Under the pieces are notes generated by a model. It was not told where the DNA came from and made no database searches. It was given only the letters and a program-made list of their open reading frames with translations. A DNA stretch of 64,000 nucleotides from Acidobacteriota bacterium (GTDB lineage: Bacteria; Acidobacteriota; Thermoanaerobaculia; Multivoradales; J023), in the NCBI GenBank assembly GCA_029263395.1, contig JAJCXO010000043.1, positions 1 to 64,000 of the forward strand, read 5' to 3'. The first letter of the stretch is position 1, and every line of letters starts with the position of its first letter. Positions 25,049 to 34,883 of this stretch are shown in pieces. The translations under genes were made by a program, and so were the position numbers.

Positions 25049-26812
25049 TCAAGGTGTGGCAGCGGCTGGCTTGGCCTGCGCATCCGCCTGGAATTGAGGT
25101 AGGTAGTCTTCGTCGTGGTCTGGGTGGCTGTACTCATAGGCCGCACGGTAGACCGTCGGCAGCTCGGTGAAGTTGCCATGCGGCGGTGGCGATGGCGCCG
25201 CCCACTCGAGCGTCGTGGAGTGCCACGGGTTGTCACCGGCTGTCTTCGGCTTCCGGAGGCTGGCGAAGAAATTGATGATGAACGGGATCTGCGCCAGGGC
25301 CAAACCCCAGGCGGAGATCGAGATCACCTTGTGCCAGTGCAGTGCGGTCTGTGTGTGAGCGTAAATCTCACCGCCGTCGTAAAGCCGTCGCTGCATGCCA
25401 GCCAAGCCCTGGATCATCATCGGCATGAAGATGCCGTTCATGAAAATCAGGCTGGGCCAGAAATGGAGCTTGCCCAAGAAGTCGCTCATCTTGCGGCCAG
25501 TGGCTTTGGGGTACCAATAGTAGATGCCCGCAAACATCGCGAACAGGGTTCCTGGTGCCACCACATAGTGAAAATGCCCGATCACGTAATAGGTGTCGTG
25601 CAAGTGGATGTCGGTCGAGGCGAGACCCAGCGGCAAGCCAGTGAGGCCGCCGATGCCAAACATCGGCAGGAAGGCCAGAGCGAAGAGCATCGGTGTCGTG
25701 AAGCGGATTGAGCCACCCCACAACGACAAGATGAGCGCCGTCAGGATGATCACCGAGGGAATCGAGATGATCATCGTCGTGGTCTGGAAGAAGGCTGACA
25801 TTGCCGAGCCCATGCCGGTCAAGAACATGTGGTGAGCCCACACGATGAACGACATGAAGCCGAGGAAGATCAGCGAGTAGACCATCGACTTGTAACCCCA
25901 GAGCGGGCGCCGGGTGTTGTTGGCGATCACTTCGGCGACAATTCCGAGGGCCGGTAAGATTAACACGTAGACTTCGGGGTGGGCCAAGAACCAAAACAGG
26001 TGCTGCCAAAGAATCGGGCTACCGCCACCGGTGGCCTCTGACAGCTGGCCGCTGATTACCAGCCCCTCTGGCATGAAGAAGCTGGTGCCAAAAACTCGAT
26101 CCATGAGCTGGAAGAACGACGCAGCCTGCAGCGGCGGGAAGGCCAGCAGCAACAAGAACGACGTTACGAACTGGGCCCACACGAAGAATGGGAAGCGGAA
26201 GAAGGTCAAGCCTGGCGCCCGCAGCTGAATGATCGTAGTGATGAAGTTGATGGCACCGAGCAGCGAGGAAAAGATCAACGCCATCATGCCCATGAGCCAC
26301 CAGGTCTGGCCGGAGGGAGCGATGTCGGAGAGCGGCGGGTAAGAAGTCCAGCCAGACTGCGCCGCGCCACCGGGAACGAAGAAGCTGGCAAACATGATCA
26401 CGCCGCCGACAAAGTAGCACCAGTAGCTCAACATGTTGAGCCGCGGAAACGTCATGTCCGGGGCACCGATCTGCAGCGGTACTACGAAGTTGCCGAAACC
26501 ACCGACGGCCAGCGGCACGACGCCCATGAACACCATGATCGTGCCGTGCATGGCGCCGAGTTGGTTGTAGAACTCGGGCAACATGATGCCGTCTGGCATG
26601 CGATCGGCGCCGAAGAGCGCGCCAATGATCGGCAGGGCTTTGCCGGGGAAGGCTAGCTGCCAGCGCATCAGCATCATCAGGCAGAAGCCGAAAAAGAGGA
26701 AGAACAGCGCTGTGACGGTGTACTGGATGCCGATCACCTTGTGATCGGTCGAGAAAACGTACTTGCGCCAGAAGGACAGTTCTTCGTGGTGCTCGTGCTC
26801 GTGATCGCTCAT
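25049..26812 (-). CDS. ctaD: Cytochrome c oxidase subunit I, A-type
   Basis: 587-aa catalytic subunit that reduces oxygen to water with proton pumping in the cytoplasmic membrane. The haem a ligand His89 lies in AMHGTIMVF. The CuB site and the cross-linked Tyr lie in FLAHPEVYVLILP, the CuB His pair in VWAHHMFLTGM, and the haem a3/a ligands in HDTYYVIGHFHYV. The Glu of HPEVY marks a D-channel (A1-type) enzyme. The cytoplasmic N-terminus is His-rich (SDHEHEHHEE). It has about 12 helices and full length. AGGAAA precedes the ATG. The operon order is unusual: I, III, IV, two small proteins, II. Confidence 0.95.
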   Translation of the reverse strand: MSDHEHEHHEELSFWRKYVFSTDHKVIGIQYTVTALFFLFFGFCLMMLMRWQLAFPGKALPIIGALFGADRMPDGIMLPEFYNQLGAMHGTIMVFMGVVPLAVGGFGNFVVPLQIGAPDMTFPRLNMLSYWCYFVGGVIMFASFFVPGGAAQSGWTSYPPLSDIAPSGQTWWLMGMMALIFSSLLGAINFITTIIQLRAPGLTFFRFPFFVWAQFVTSFLLLLAFPPLQAASFFQLMDRVFGTSFFMPEGLVISGQLSEATGGGSPILWQHLFWFLAHPEVYVLILPALGIVAEVIANNTRRPLWGYKSMVYSLIFLGFMSFIVWAHHMFLTGMGSAMSAFFQTTTMIISIPSVIILTALILSLWGGSIRFTTPMLFALAFLPMFGIGGLTGLPLGLASTDIHLHDTYYVIGHFHYVVAPGTLFAMFAGIYYWYPKATGRKMSDFLGKLHFWPSLIFMNGIFMPMMIQGLAGMQRRLYDGGEIYAHTQTALHWHKVISISAWGLALAQIPFIINFFASLRKPKTAGDNPWHSTTLEWAAPSPPPHGNFTELPTVYRAAYEYSHPDHDEDYLPQFQADAQAKPAAATP

Positions 26813-26873
26813 GACTTTTCCTATCGCGGTTACAGGGGACCGTGGCGGGTGGCGACTTCGGCTCTACGTCGAT

Positions 26874-26911
26874 GCGCCTCCGCCTGTGTTAAAGGGCGAG
26901 GTCGGAGGCGC
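26874..26911. promoter_or_regulatory. Hairpin between the cupredoxin-like gene and ctaD
   Basis: GCGCCTCCG at 26874-26882 and CGGAGGCGC at 26903-26911 are perfect 9-bp arms with a 20-base loop, in the 130-bp gap between the two genes. Without a T tract it is not a strong terminator. It may act as an mRNA stability or attenuation element that sets different levels of the two products. Confidence 0.5.
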
Positions 26912-26942
26912 CCGGTCGCTAAGCTCGCTGAGGCCGCGAGGC

Positions 26943-27644
26943 TTATTTCTTCGCGGGTACCTTGAACGAGAAGTCGGCGCTGGCAGCGCCGCCGGAGACC
27001 TTGACCTCGGTGGTCTGGGTACCGAGCTTCTCGTGCCAGGCTTCGATTGTGTAGGTGCCGTCCGGCACGTCGCCGATCTCGAACTTGCCGTCCATGCCGG
27101 AAACTGAGAAGTACGGGTGGCTCATCACAGCAATATAGGAGTTCATCCAAGGGTGCACGTCGCACTTGACCTTGAATAGCGGCTCCGGCTTGTTGAGGAC
27201 CTGGTCTTTCTCTTTCAGGCTCGGTGGCATGCCGATGTTGAATTGACGATTGACCTCGGGCAGACCATGGACATTGTGAAGAATTCCATCGGAATTCTTG
27301 AACTTGATCGTCTGACCAGCCATCACGCCTGCGACGTGGGGGATATAGCGGCAGCCCTGTTGGTCGATGACAACGGGCTCGCTGGGGGCAGCAGCGGAAG
27401 ATGCCGGGGCGTTCTTGATCTGCACAAAAACATTGCCGAGGCTGTTGCCATCGCCGACTACGAGAAATTCAGGGAACACAGGGCTAGTGTGTTTGCTGGC
27501 ACAGTCTGGGTCTGCATCCATTTTGATCGGTCGCAGCTTTGGCACCTTGTCATCGTAGGTGATCGTACCAGTGATAGAGCCGGCGAATGCCGCCGTACCG
27601 AGCAGAAGAGAGCACAGAAGTGCCATAAAAATTGTTCGACGCAT
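26943..27644 (-). CDS. Secreted cupredoxin-like protein with carboxypeptidase-like C-terminal domain
   Basis: 233-aa exported protein. A signal peptide (residues 1-21, ending AAFA) is followed by a beta-sandwich with possible copper ligands: the histidines in DGILHNVHG and the cluster KVKCDVHPWM (Cys-x2-His-x2-Met), the arrangement seen in type-1 copper proteins. From about residue 172, GMDGKFEIGDVPDGTYTIEA is a carboxypeptidase regulatory-like domain. Copper binding is inferred from these residues. Its place immediately upstream of the oxidase genes, on the same strand, suggests a role in electron supply or copper handling for the oxidase. AGGAGA lies 11 bp before the ATG. Confidence 0.75.
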   Translation of the reverse strand: MRRTIFMALLCSLLLGTAAFAGSITGTITYDDKVPKLRPIKMDADPDCASKHTSPVFPEFLVVGDGNSLGNVFVQIKNAPASSAAAPSEPVVIDQQGCRYIPHVAGVMAGQTIKFKNSDGILHNVHGLPEVNRQFNIGMPPSLKEKDQVLNKPEPLFKVKCDVHPWMNSYIAVMSHPYFSVSGMDGKFEIGDVPDGTYTIEAWHEKLGTQTTEVKVSGGAASADFSFKVPAKK

Positions 27645-27825
27645 AGCTATTCATTCTCCTAGCGTGATTTGAGGAGCCGGATGACAGGCCATGGAGGCGG
27701 ACCACGGAAGTCTCGAAGTGCTGTGAAGGATACCATCGACTCAAGAGGCGTCGCAAGCAAGGCCGAGACGGCTCTCCGATGAGCATCAGTCAACCGTGGT
27801 GTATGGTCAGGAGTCCCCGAGACCC

Positions 27826-29031
27826 ATGCGTAGCAACACCGATTCCGACTCACGCCGTTGGCGCATTTTGGCGCTCTTGACCAGCGCTGAGCTGCTCGGT
27901 GTGTCGCCTTGGTTCACGGCCAGCGCCGTGTCGCCACAGCTTCGTGTGTTGTGGGATCTGTCGGTTGCTGAGGGTGCCTTGCTGGTGACGATGGTACAAA
28001 TTGGCTTTGTTGCCGGGACGGCCATGGCGGCGGTCTTGAACCTCGCTGACCTGGTTCCAGCCCGGCGGTATTTTGCGGTCAGTGCTCTGCTGTCCGCGGT
28101 GGCCAATGGGGCCTTGATCGTCGCGCCCACCTATGGCCAAGCTTTGACCCTACGTTTCCTCACCGGTTTTTTCATCGCTGGCGTTTATCCGCCCGCGATG
28201 AAGATGATCGCTACTTGGTTCCGCGGTGCAAGAGGCTTCGCTATCGGTTCGATAGTCGGTGCTCTTGTCATCGGCAAAGCGACGCCCTACTTGATCCGGG
28301 CGTTGGGCGACACCAGCTATCGTACGGTGGTGCTTTCGGCGTCCGCGGCGGCGCTGGTGGCCGCAGTGTTGGTTGCTGTCGGCTATCGCGATGGCCCCCA
28401 TCGCTTCGCTAGCAAGCCTTTCTCATGGTCGTTGGTAGGCACCGTCCTGCAACATCGCCCCACTCGCCTCGCTACTTTTGGTTACCTTGGGCACATGTGG
28501 GAGCTGTATGCCATGTGGGCTTGGATTCCAGCCTTCCTGCTGGCCAGTGCCCAGGCCCGTGCCGGTGTCGGAGCTGATGCCACAGCGGCCGATATCCCAT
28601 GGGTAGATGCGGCAGCGTTTGGCGCTATCGCCGCGGGTGGCCTGGGCTGTGTTTGGGGCGGTAGGGCGGCAGATCGGACCGGGCGTGGCAAGTTGGTCAT
28701 TCAAGCGATGGCCGCCAGCGGCCTATGCTCGGTAGTGATCGGCTTCACTTTTGGTGCCAGCCCATGGCTCGTGGTGCCCCTCGCCTGGGTCTGGGGTTTC
28801 TTCGTTGTCGCCGATTCAGCGCAGTTTTCGGCGCTCGTCACCGAAGTTGCGCCTCAGCACGCAGTCGGCACCGCGTTGACCCTCCAGACCTCACTGGGTT
28901 TCCTGCTCACCACCGTCACCATCCATCTGGTACCTGAGCTCGTCGAGTTGTTCGGCTGGCGGTGGGCGTTCCCGCTGCTGGCCTTGGGGCCGGCAGCGGG
29001 AATTGCGGCGATCCGTCGGCTGCAGAGTTAA
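27826..29031 (+). CDS. MFS transporter
   Basis: 401-aa major facilitator with about 12 transmembrane helices. The loop 2-3 region (LADLVPARRYFAVSALL) and the segment RFLTGFFIAGVYPPAMKMIA in helix 4-5 fit drug or nitrate/cyanate-type MFS carriers; GRAADRTGRGK marks the loop between helices 8 and 9. The substrate cannot be decided. The ATG at 27826 is chosen because it begins the normal N-terminus. An in-frame GTG at 27796 is an alternative, and AGGAG lies 12 bp upstream, a long spacing. It stands alone and is convergent with the SMP-30-like gene. Confidence 0.85.
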   Translation: MRSNTDSDSRRWRILALLTSAELLGVSPWFTASAVSPQLRVLWDLSVAEGALLVTMVQIGFVAGTAMAAVLNLADLVPARRYFAVSALLSAVANGALIVAPTYGQALTLRFLTGFFIAGVYPPAMKMIATWFRGARGFAIGSIVGALVIGKATPYLIRALGDTSYRTVVLSASAAALVAAVLVAVGYRDGPHRFASKPFSWSLVGTVLQHRPTRLATFGYLGHMWELYAMWAWIPAFLLASAQARAGVGADATAADIPWVDAAAFGAIAAGGLGCVWGGRAADRTGRGKLVIQAMAASGLCSVVIGFTFGASPWLVVPLAWVWGFFVVADSAQFSALVTEVAPQHAVGTALTLQTSLGFLLTTVTIHLVPELVELFGWRWAFPLLALGPAAGIAAIRRLQS

Positions 29032-29070
29032 CCCGCCTCTCGCTGCGGAGTTGGTGAGAAGGCCGGGTTA
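29029..29070. terminator. Bidirectional terminator between convergent genes
   Basis: TAACCCG at 29029-29035 pairs with CGGGTTA at 29064-29070, and the stem extends imperfectly inward (CCTCTC with GAGAAGG). The two outer ends coincide with the stop codons of the MFS gene and of the minus-strand SMP-30-like gene, so one hairpin may serve both. Confidence 0.55.
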
Positions 29071-30057
29071 AAACTCGAACGGTGCGCCCGGGGTATCGAC
29101 CCTTAGCCGCATCAGGCTGGGGCGGAAGGTGGTGGTGAAGATGGGGAAGGCGGCGTTGGTGATGTAGAGGTTGCGGCGATTCTGGCCGCGGCGACCAAAG
29201 GCGACGGAGGTTGGACCGTCGAGGAGGTCGTCGGCGGTGAGGAGAATGTCGCTGGAGCCGTCACGGTTGAGACGGACGATGGTGTTGAAAGGATCGGTGG
29301 TGCAGTAGATGCGTCCACGGATGTCGAAGGTGAATTCGTCACAGCCTTGTGGGACGGGCAGAGTGGCCTTGACGAAGGCCTGCCCGGCGGTGCCGTTGTA
29401 GCGGATCGGAATGCCGACGATGGTGCCGGTGGAGGAGTTGGCGACGAAGATTTTGCCGCGGAAGAACTGGAGGCCATTGGGGCCGGGGAAGACGGCTCCT
29501 GGCGGCCGTTTGAGGAGCGGATCGTCGGCCCAGATTTCAGGGCTGCCGCCGTCGAGGGGGATACGCCAAACCAGGCCATCGAAGGTATCTGCGGCGTAGA
29601 TGAAGCCGCGGTGGACGTCGATACCGTTCCAAATGGTGGTGCTCGGTGCGTTGGCGATCAGTTCAATCGAGCCGTCGTCGGTATCAACTTTCCAGATTCC
29701 GGTGTTGGACGGGTCACAAGCGGTGACCGCAACATAGAGCCGGTCGAAGATGTCGATGGCTAGGCCTAGGGCGAGGGTGGGTGCCATGCCGCAGGGCGCG
29801 CCGATCGGCATGAAGGCGAGGGAAGTTTGGGAGAAATCGGGAGCGATCTTGCGGATCTCACCGGTGGTCGAGAGCGTGATGTAGGCGTTGTCGTGGCGGT
29901 CGATGACGATACTCTCGGGAGTCTCGGGTGGCGGCGTCGGATCGAACAGGATGAGGGTTTCAGCCTCTTGGGCGAAGGCTGGTTGACCCAGTGCCAAGAC
30001 GAAAAGTATGAGCAGCATCGGGACACGGGTCGTTCTGAAGTTGTGAATTTTCGGCAT
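29068..30057 (-). CDS. Secreted SMP-30/NHL-type beta-propeller protein
   Basis: 329-aa exported protein. The start at 30057 is chosen because GAGGAG lies 7 bp upstream and a signal peptide follows (MPKIHNFRTTRVPMLLILFV, ending AFAQ). The frame is open for 82 codons further upstream without a ribosome site. The body is a six-bladed propeller with the SMP-30/gluconolactonase pattern: PESIVIDRHDNAYIT, WNGIDVHRGFIYAADTFDG, PNGLQFFRGKIFVANSSTG and DEFTFDIRGRIYCTTDP. Lactonase activity is possible but not shown by sequence alone. It is monocistronic, with no metabolic neighbour. Confidence 0.8.
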   Translation of the reverse strand: MPKIHNFRTTRVPMLLILFVLALGQPAFAQEAETLILFDPTPPPETPESIVIDRHDNAYITLSTTGEIRKIAPDFSQTSLAFMPIGAPCGMAPTLALGLAIDIFDRLYVAVTACDPSNTGIWKVDTDDGSIELIANAPSTTIWNGIDVHRGFIYAADTFDGLVWRIPLDGGSPEIWADDPLLKRPPGAVFPGPNGLQFFRGKIFVANSSTGTIVGIPIRYNGTAGQAFVKATLPVPQGCDEFTFDIRGRIYCTTDPFNTIVRLNRDGSSDILLTADDLLDGPTSVAFGRRGQNRRNLYITNAAFPIFTTTFRPSLMRLRVDTPGAPFEF

Positions 30058-30320
30058 GTCTGGCTCCTCTGAATTCGAAGGTTGCGCTACGTCATGCAAC
30101 AAGAGCGTATTGCGCCATGGAAAAGTGACGCGCTTGGACAGAAACGCACCGATTGCGGGTCGCTCTAGTAGATAGGGCGTTTTTGGCAACCCAATCGGAC
30201 CGTTGTTCAACGACAACGACCACAGATTGCTGTCGCTCGGGCCACGGTGCCGGGCCACGGTGCCTGTCAGCGGTGCTGCTGTCGCGCTGGCGGTCGAGGG
30301 CAACCCAGGGGACGCTGGAG

Positions 30321-32048
30321 CTAGTCTGCGTCGACGATCGCGGGTAGCTTGTCGCCGGGTTGCCAGCCGGTGTTTGCTAGCTCTCGGACGTACTCGAGCA
30401 CCTGTCCACGCTCTTCATGGGCGATGAGCAGTAGCAGATCCCCGGGCTGGGCCCAACGCAGGGCCTGCTCGACGGCAGCAAGCTCGGAAGGGGCGCGCTC
30501 AAGCGCTTCAGCTGTGGCGCCGAGCTGGCGAAACTCGTCTTCCATCAAGGCTGGCACATCACCGAGTTCGCGCCCGCGTAGGTTCTTGACCAGCTCCTTC
30601 AGGATCACCCGATCGGGACGTGCCTTCCACACCATCCGGGGTAGCTCACGGATGGCGTCGTCCTCGCGGTCACCGGCCTGGCCGACAAGGACCAGACGGC
30701 GCTTCGCTGGCAACGCGCGACCCATGTCGAGCAGTGCTTCGAGGCCATGTGGGTTGTGGGCAAAGTCGACGATCGCCTGCACGCCACCGAGGTCGAAGCG
30801 GTTGAGACGACCGGGATTCTGATCCGCTGAGGAGTCGAAGCTGGCGAGGCCTTGTCGGATGGCTGCCGTTGGTAAGCCGAGCCGGCGAGCGACGCAGATG
30901 GCGCCGAGAGCGTTGTAAACGTTGTGGCGGGCAGCGCCCCCGAGAGTCATCGGTACCTCGGCGAGGCGGGCGATCACCTCACGACCTTCACGATTGTGAA
31001 CAACCAGCTCGTCACCTTCCAGCACCGCGGTTTCGTCCCCGGTCTCGACGTTGGCTTGCACCACCATCGTGTCGTGTTCACAACCGAACCAGATGCGGCG
31101 TAAGCCTTCACGATCCGGCCGTGAGCGCAGCTTGAGGTCATCGGCGTTGAGCACCAGGTGCCGGGTGCCCTTTTCGACGACAAACTTGGTTTCGACCAGC
31201 TCGTCGAGATCGTGCACTCCCCATTCACCGAGATGGTCCTCGGCGACATTGGTGATGAGTGCGACATCGGCGCGCTCGACGCCCAAGCCGCGGCGCAACA
31301 TGCCACCGCGAGCCGTCTCGAGCAGCGCCAGATCGACGCGCCGATCCCGCAAGACCAAGCGCGCGCCACCCGGCCCTGAGTAGTCGCCTTCGCCAATCTC
31401 TTCACCCGCCACCCAGCAGCCGTCAGTGGACGATAATCCTGGCTCGCGTCCCGCGGCCCGCGCTATCGCGGCGAGCAAACGGACGGTGGTGGTTTTGCCG
31501 TTGGTGCCGGTGATCAGAGCTACCGGAATGTTGTGGACAGCTTGCCAGTCGACCGACGCAGGCTCAGGGATCGCATCCGCAGCCCAGGTGCGTGAGCCTT
31601 GCCCCATGCCCACCGAAACCTCATCGTCGTCCCATAGGAAGGCGACCCGACGCTCGGCGGCGGCGGCTTGCATCGCGAGCACGGCCGGGTTGCGCTCTTC
31701 TGCGATGGCCTGTTGCAGTTGCCGGGCAGCCTCAGCGAGGTCGGGAAGCGGTTGGCCAGCGAGCTCCGCACCAGCGGCCTCGAAGGCCCATTCGTTGACC
31801 TCCGTGGCGGCGTAGAGGGCGTCGATTGGCGCCGAGATCGCCAGGCTGACACCGGTGGCGAAGATCCGATGCGTTAGCTCTTCGGTGCCCCAGCCGACCG
31901 CCTGCAAGATGCGTCGTGCCTGCCGCTGCCAGGCGTCGATGACCGATGTGACCTCTTCGTCAGGTTCCAACGAGACATCGATCACCGCACTGGCGCGGTG
32001 CCACAAAATGTTCGGGCCGGTGAGGCGCCGGGAATCGCGCAGTTCCAT
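30321..32048 (-). CDS. Mur-ligase family protein, cyanophycin-synthetase-like
   Basis: 575-aa ATP-dependent ligase-type enzyme. After a unique N-terminal part of about 175 residues comes a Mur-ligase module with the P-loop ITGTNGKTTTVRLLA (about 177-191). LLETARGGMLRRGLG, TNVAEDHLGEWG and the C-terminal VDFAHNPHGLEALL follow, all as in the C-terminal half of cyanophycin synthetase. The ATP-grasp half is missing, so it cannot be a full CphA. It could act on cyanophycin building blocks, or make another amide polymer precursor. It starts 6 bp after the cphA stop, so translation is probably coupled. Divergence from cphA is considerable. Confidence 0.8.
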   Translation of the reverse strand: MELRDSRRLTGPNILWHRASAVIDVSLEPDEEVTSVIDAWQRQARRILQAVGWGTEELTHRIFATGVSLAISAPIDALYAATEVNEWAFEAAGAELAGQPLPDLAEAARQLQQAIAEERNPAVLAMQAAAAERRVAFLWDDDEVSVGMGQGSRTWAADAIPEPASVDWQAVHNIPVALITGTNGKTTTVRLLAAIARAAGREPGLSSTDGCWVAGEEIGEGDYSGPGGARLVLRDRRVDLALLETARGGMLRRGLGVERADVALITNVAEDHLGEWGVHDLDELVETKFVVEKGTRHLVLNADDLKLRSRPDREGLRRIWFGCEHDTMVVQANVETGDETAVLEGDELVVHNREGREVIARLAEVPMTLGGAARHNVYNALGAICVARRLGLPTAAIRQGLASFDSSADQNPGRLNRFDLGGVQAIVDFAHNPHGLEALLDMGRALPAKRRLVLVGQAGDREDDAIRELPRMVWKARPDRVILKELVKNLRGRELGDVPALMEDEFRQLGATAEALERAPSELAAVEQALRWAQPGDLLLLIAHEERGQVLEYVRELANTGWQPGDKLPAIVDAD

Positions 32049-32054
32049 CGGAGG

Positions 32055-34844
32055 TTAGTCCCCCTCCTCCCGTGCCAGGCGTACACCGCGCTCGTCGCGG
32101 ACGAAGCTGCTTTTCGGGTCGAGGTCGAGATCCTGTTCGATGAAGTCGCCGGGTTCGATTGGGATGCTGGCAGTGGTGTTGTCGTGGCGCTCGGTTGCGC
32201 CTTCAGGGGAGAACTGGGTGATTTGATTCCAGCTGCGCTGGATGGCATCGGCGAACACCAACAGCAGGTCACCGGGGCGGGCCAGCTCCAAGCCGCGCTG
32301 CAAGGCTTCCTGCTCATCCGGGATGAGCTCGATTTGGTCCTCGTCGACACCAGCTTCGAGCAATGAGGCGCGCAGCATGCGGGGGACCTCTTCGGGGCCC
32401 CGGCCGCGGGTCGAATCGTCGCGCCGGCAGACGTAGTGGTCGAACTTGCCGGCGCACAAGCGAGCAATTTCTTGGACGTCTTCGTCGCGCCGGTCGCCGG
32501 GAGCGGCGAGCACGACCAGCCGTCGACCCTCGGTCTCGAAGTGCTCGACCACTTGCACCATGGCTTTGATTGCTGCCGGGTTGTGACCGTAGTCGAGAAT
32601 GACCTTGAAGGGGTGCTCGTCGAACACATTCATGCGCCCCGGGGCCTGGAAGAACGTTGTGTCAAAGGTGCGCAAGCCATGGCGAATGTCTTCGAGCTTG
32701 ACGTCCATGCTGTAGGCGATGGCGGCGGCGAACATCGCGTTCTGCACGTTGTGCATCGCCCGTCCTTCGAGCGTGGCTGGAATCAGGTGCGTCCACAACA
32801 ACGGGATGTGAGCGCCGCCACCGTAGAAGGTGATCATGTGGCCGTTGATACCCTCTTCGAGCACCGCTGCCCGGCCGCCAGAACGAATGTGTTCGCGGAC
32901 CAACGGATGTTTGGGATTCATCGTGACGTAACACAAGTGTTCCGCTTTGGTGTAGTCGGCCATCCGCAGACACAAAGGGTCGTCGGCGTTGAGGACCGCG
33001 GTGTCTTGCGCCACTTCGACGACCACCCGTTTGACTTTGGCCAGGTCCTCGAGGGTGTTGATACCGCGCAGCCCGAGGTGGTCAGCCGCCACATTGAGCA
33101 CCGCGCCGACATTGGGGCGACGGTAACCCATGCCGCGACGCAACAGACCGCCACGGGCGGTCTCCAGCACCGCGACATCAACCGTGGGGTCGCGTAACAC
33201 CATACGTGCTGATGCCGGGCCGGTCATATCGCCATCAACCGTCAGATGGCCGTCGATGTAGACGCCATCGGAGGTTGCGACGCCCACATGGTGGCCAGCC
33301 AGCTTGAAGATGTGCGCCACCATGCGCGTGGTGGTGGTTTTTCCGTTGGTGCCGGTGATCGCTGCAATCGGAATTCGCGTCGGTGAACCTGCTGGGAACA
33401 GCATGTCGATCACCGGGCCAGCCGCATCTCGCGGTTGACCCTCACTGGGGGCGACGTGCATGCGGAATCCGGGGGCAGCGTTGACCTCGCAGATTGCACC
33501 GCCAGTTTCGCGATAGGACTTCGAGATGTCGGTGGTCAAGAAATCTACCCCGGCGACATCGAGGCCGATGGCCTTGGCGGACCGTTGCGCCATCTCGCGA
33601 TTGTCGGGATGCACCAAGTCGGTGACATCCACCGCGGTACCGCCGGTGGAGAGATTGCCAGTCGAGCGCAGGTAGACGACCTCGCCGTCGGGTGGCACGC
33701 TGTTGACGTCGTAGCCTTTGAGCTCCAGCAACCGTAACGCTTGGTGGTCGAACTCTAGGCGGGTGAGCACTTTCTCGTGGCCGATGCCACGGCGCGGATC
33801 TCTGTTGACTTCTTCAACCAGCGCCTCGACCGTTGACGTGCCATTACCCACGATGTGCCCCGGCACGCGTTTGGAGGCAGCGATCAGCTCGCCATTGACC
33901 ACTAGCAGCCGGTGGTCGAGGCCTTCAATGAAGCGTTCTACCAGGATGCCACGACTATGCTGGCGGGCTTGCGCATAGGCGACTTTGACCGCTTCTTGAT
34001 CCGTCAGGTTGATCGACACGCCGCGGCCGTGGTTAGCGTTGAGGGGCTTGACGACAACCGGGTAGCCAAGGCGCTCCGCTGCTCGCATCGCCTCGCGTTC
34101 GCCATAAACCAAACGTTGGCCGGGCACTGGCAGTCCGAGGTCGCCGAGCAGGTTGTGAGTCTCTTCTTTGTCGGAGGCGATTTCGACTGCGATGTTACGA
34201 GTCTCGCTGGTCACCGTCGCCTGGATCCGTTTGCCATAGCGGCCGTGGCCAAATTGCACCAGGCTGTAGCGGTTGAGACGTTGCCACGGGATGTCACGCT
34301 CTTCGGCGGCGCGCACCAGTGATGCGGTTGATGGACCGAGGGCCCGCCGTTGAGCGTAGCGGATGAAGGAATCCCGGGCCTCCCCGAAGTCGAACTCGTC
34401 GTCGACTGCACTCGTCTGAAGGGCCTCCGGCAGCAGGCTGGTGAGCAGCTGCAGAGCAAGTTCGCCAGCAGCCATGCCAACGTCTTCCTGCTCGTACTCA
34501 TAAACCACATCGTACTCGCCGGGATTGCCGTTGCCGCGAGTCTTGCCGAACGTTACCTGAGCACCCGCTACATTCTGCAGTTCGATCGCCACATGTTCGA
34601 AGATGTGGCCCATCCAGGTGCCTTCGTCTTCGGTCAGACGACGAACGAAGCCGCCCGGCTCACCGTAGGAGCAGCCGTGTTCGTGCAGGCCGGGTAACTC
34701 GGCTAGGAGTGCGTCGGTGAAAGACGTTCCAAGTTTGACGGAAGGCCACTCTTCGAGTTCTTCGAGGTCCACCGTCAGTCGGATGACTGGAAAGAGGGCG
34801 TAGAGACTAGGGCCGACGTAGACCGATCTCTCGAGGATCTTCAC
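32055..34844 (-). CDS. cphA: Cyanophycin synthetase
   Basis: 929-aa enzyme that polymerises Asp and Arg into cyanophycin without a ribosome. Order of domains: an N-terminal domain (1 to about 160), an ATP-grasp domain (about 200-480, with GYPVVVKPLNANHGRGVSIN and GVDFLTTDISKS), and a Mur-ligase domain with ITGTNGKTTTTRMVAHI (about 495). VLETARGGLLRRGMGYRR and LDYGHNPAAIKAMV follow. Length and order match the family. The GTG start has AAAGGAG 10 bp upstream. It is followed by a second Mur-ligase homologue and preceded by cphB, forming a three-gene storage-polymer operon. Confidence 0.93.
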   Translation of the reverse strand: MKILERSVYVGPSLYALFPVIRLTVDLEELEEWPSVKLGTSFTDALLAELPGLHEHGCSYGEPGGFVRRLTEDEGTWMGHIFEHVAIELQNVAGAQVTFGKTRGNGNPGEYDVVYEYEQEDVGMAAGELALQLLTSLLPEALQTSAVDDEFDFGEARDSFIRYAQRRALGPSTASLVRAAEERDIPWQRLNRYSLVQFGHGRYGKRIQATVTSETRNIAVEIASDKEETHNLLGDLGLPVPGQRLVYGEREAMRAAERLGYPVVVKPLNANHGRGVSINLTDQEAVKVAYAQARQHSRGILVERFIEGLDHRLLVVNGELIAASKRVPGHIVGNGTSTVEALVEEVNRDPRRGIGHEKVLTRLEFDHQALRLLELKGYDVNSVPPDGEVVYLRSTGNLSTGGTAVDVTDLVHPDNREMAQRSAKAIGLDVAGVDFLTTDISKSYRETGGAICEVNAAPGFRMHVAPSEGQPRDAAGPVIDMLFPAGSPTRIPIAAITGTNGKTTTTRMVAHIFKLAGHHVGVATSDGVYIDGHLTVDGDMTGPASARMVLRDPTVDVAVLETARGGLLRRGMGYRRPNVGAVLNVAADHLGLRGINTLEDLAKVKRVVVEVAQDTAVLNADDPLCLRMADYTKAEHLCYVTMNPKHPLVREHIRSGGRAAVLEEGINGHMITFYGGGAHIPLLWTHLIPATLEGRAMHNVQNAMFAAAIAYSMDVKLEDIRHGLRTFDTTFFQAPGRMNVFDEHPFKVILDYGHNPAAIKAMVQVVEHFETEGRRLVVLAAPGDRRDEDVQEIARLCAGKFDHYVCRRDDSTRGRGPEEVPRMLRASLLEAGVDEDQIELIPDEQEALQRGLELARPGDLLLVFADAIQRSWNQITQFSPEGATERHDNTTASIPIEPGDFIEQDLDLDPKSSFVRDERGVRLAREEGD

Positions 34845-34883
34845 GATAGCGAACTCCTTTTCTGTGGGTCTGTGCCGGCTACT

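Noticed and set aside
32436-33197. 253-codon plus-strand open frame within cphA
   Set aside because: Antisense to a conserved synthetase, no domain.
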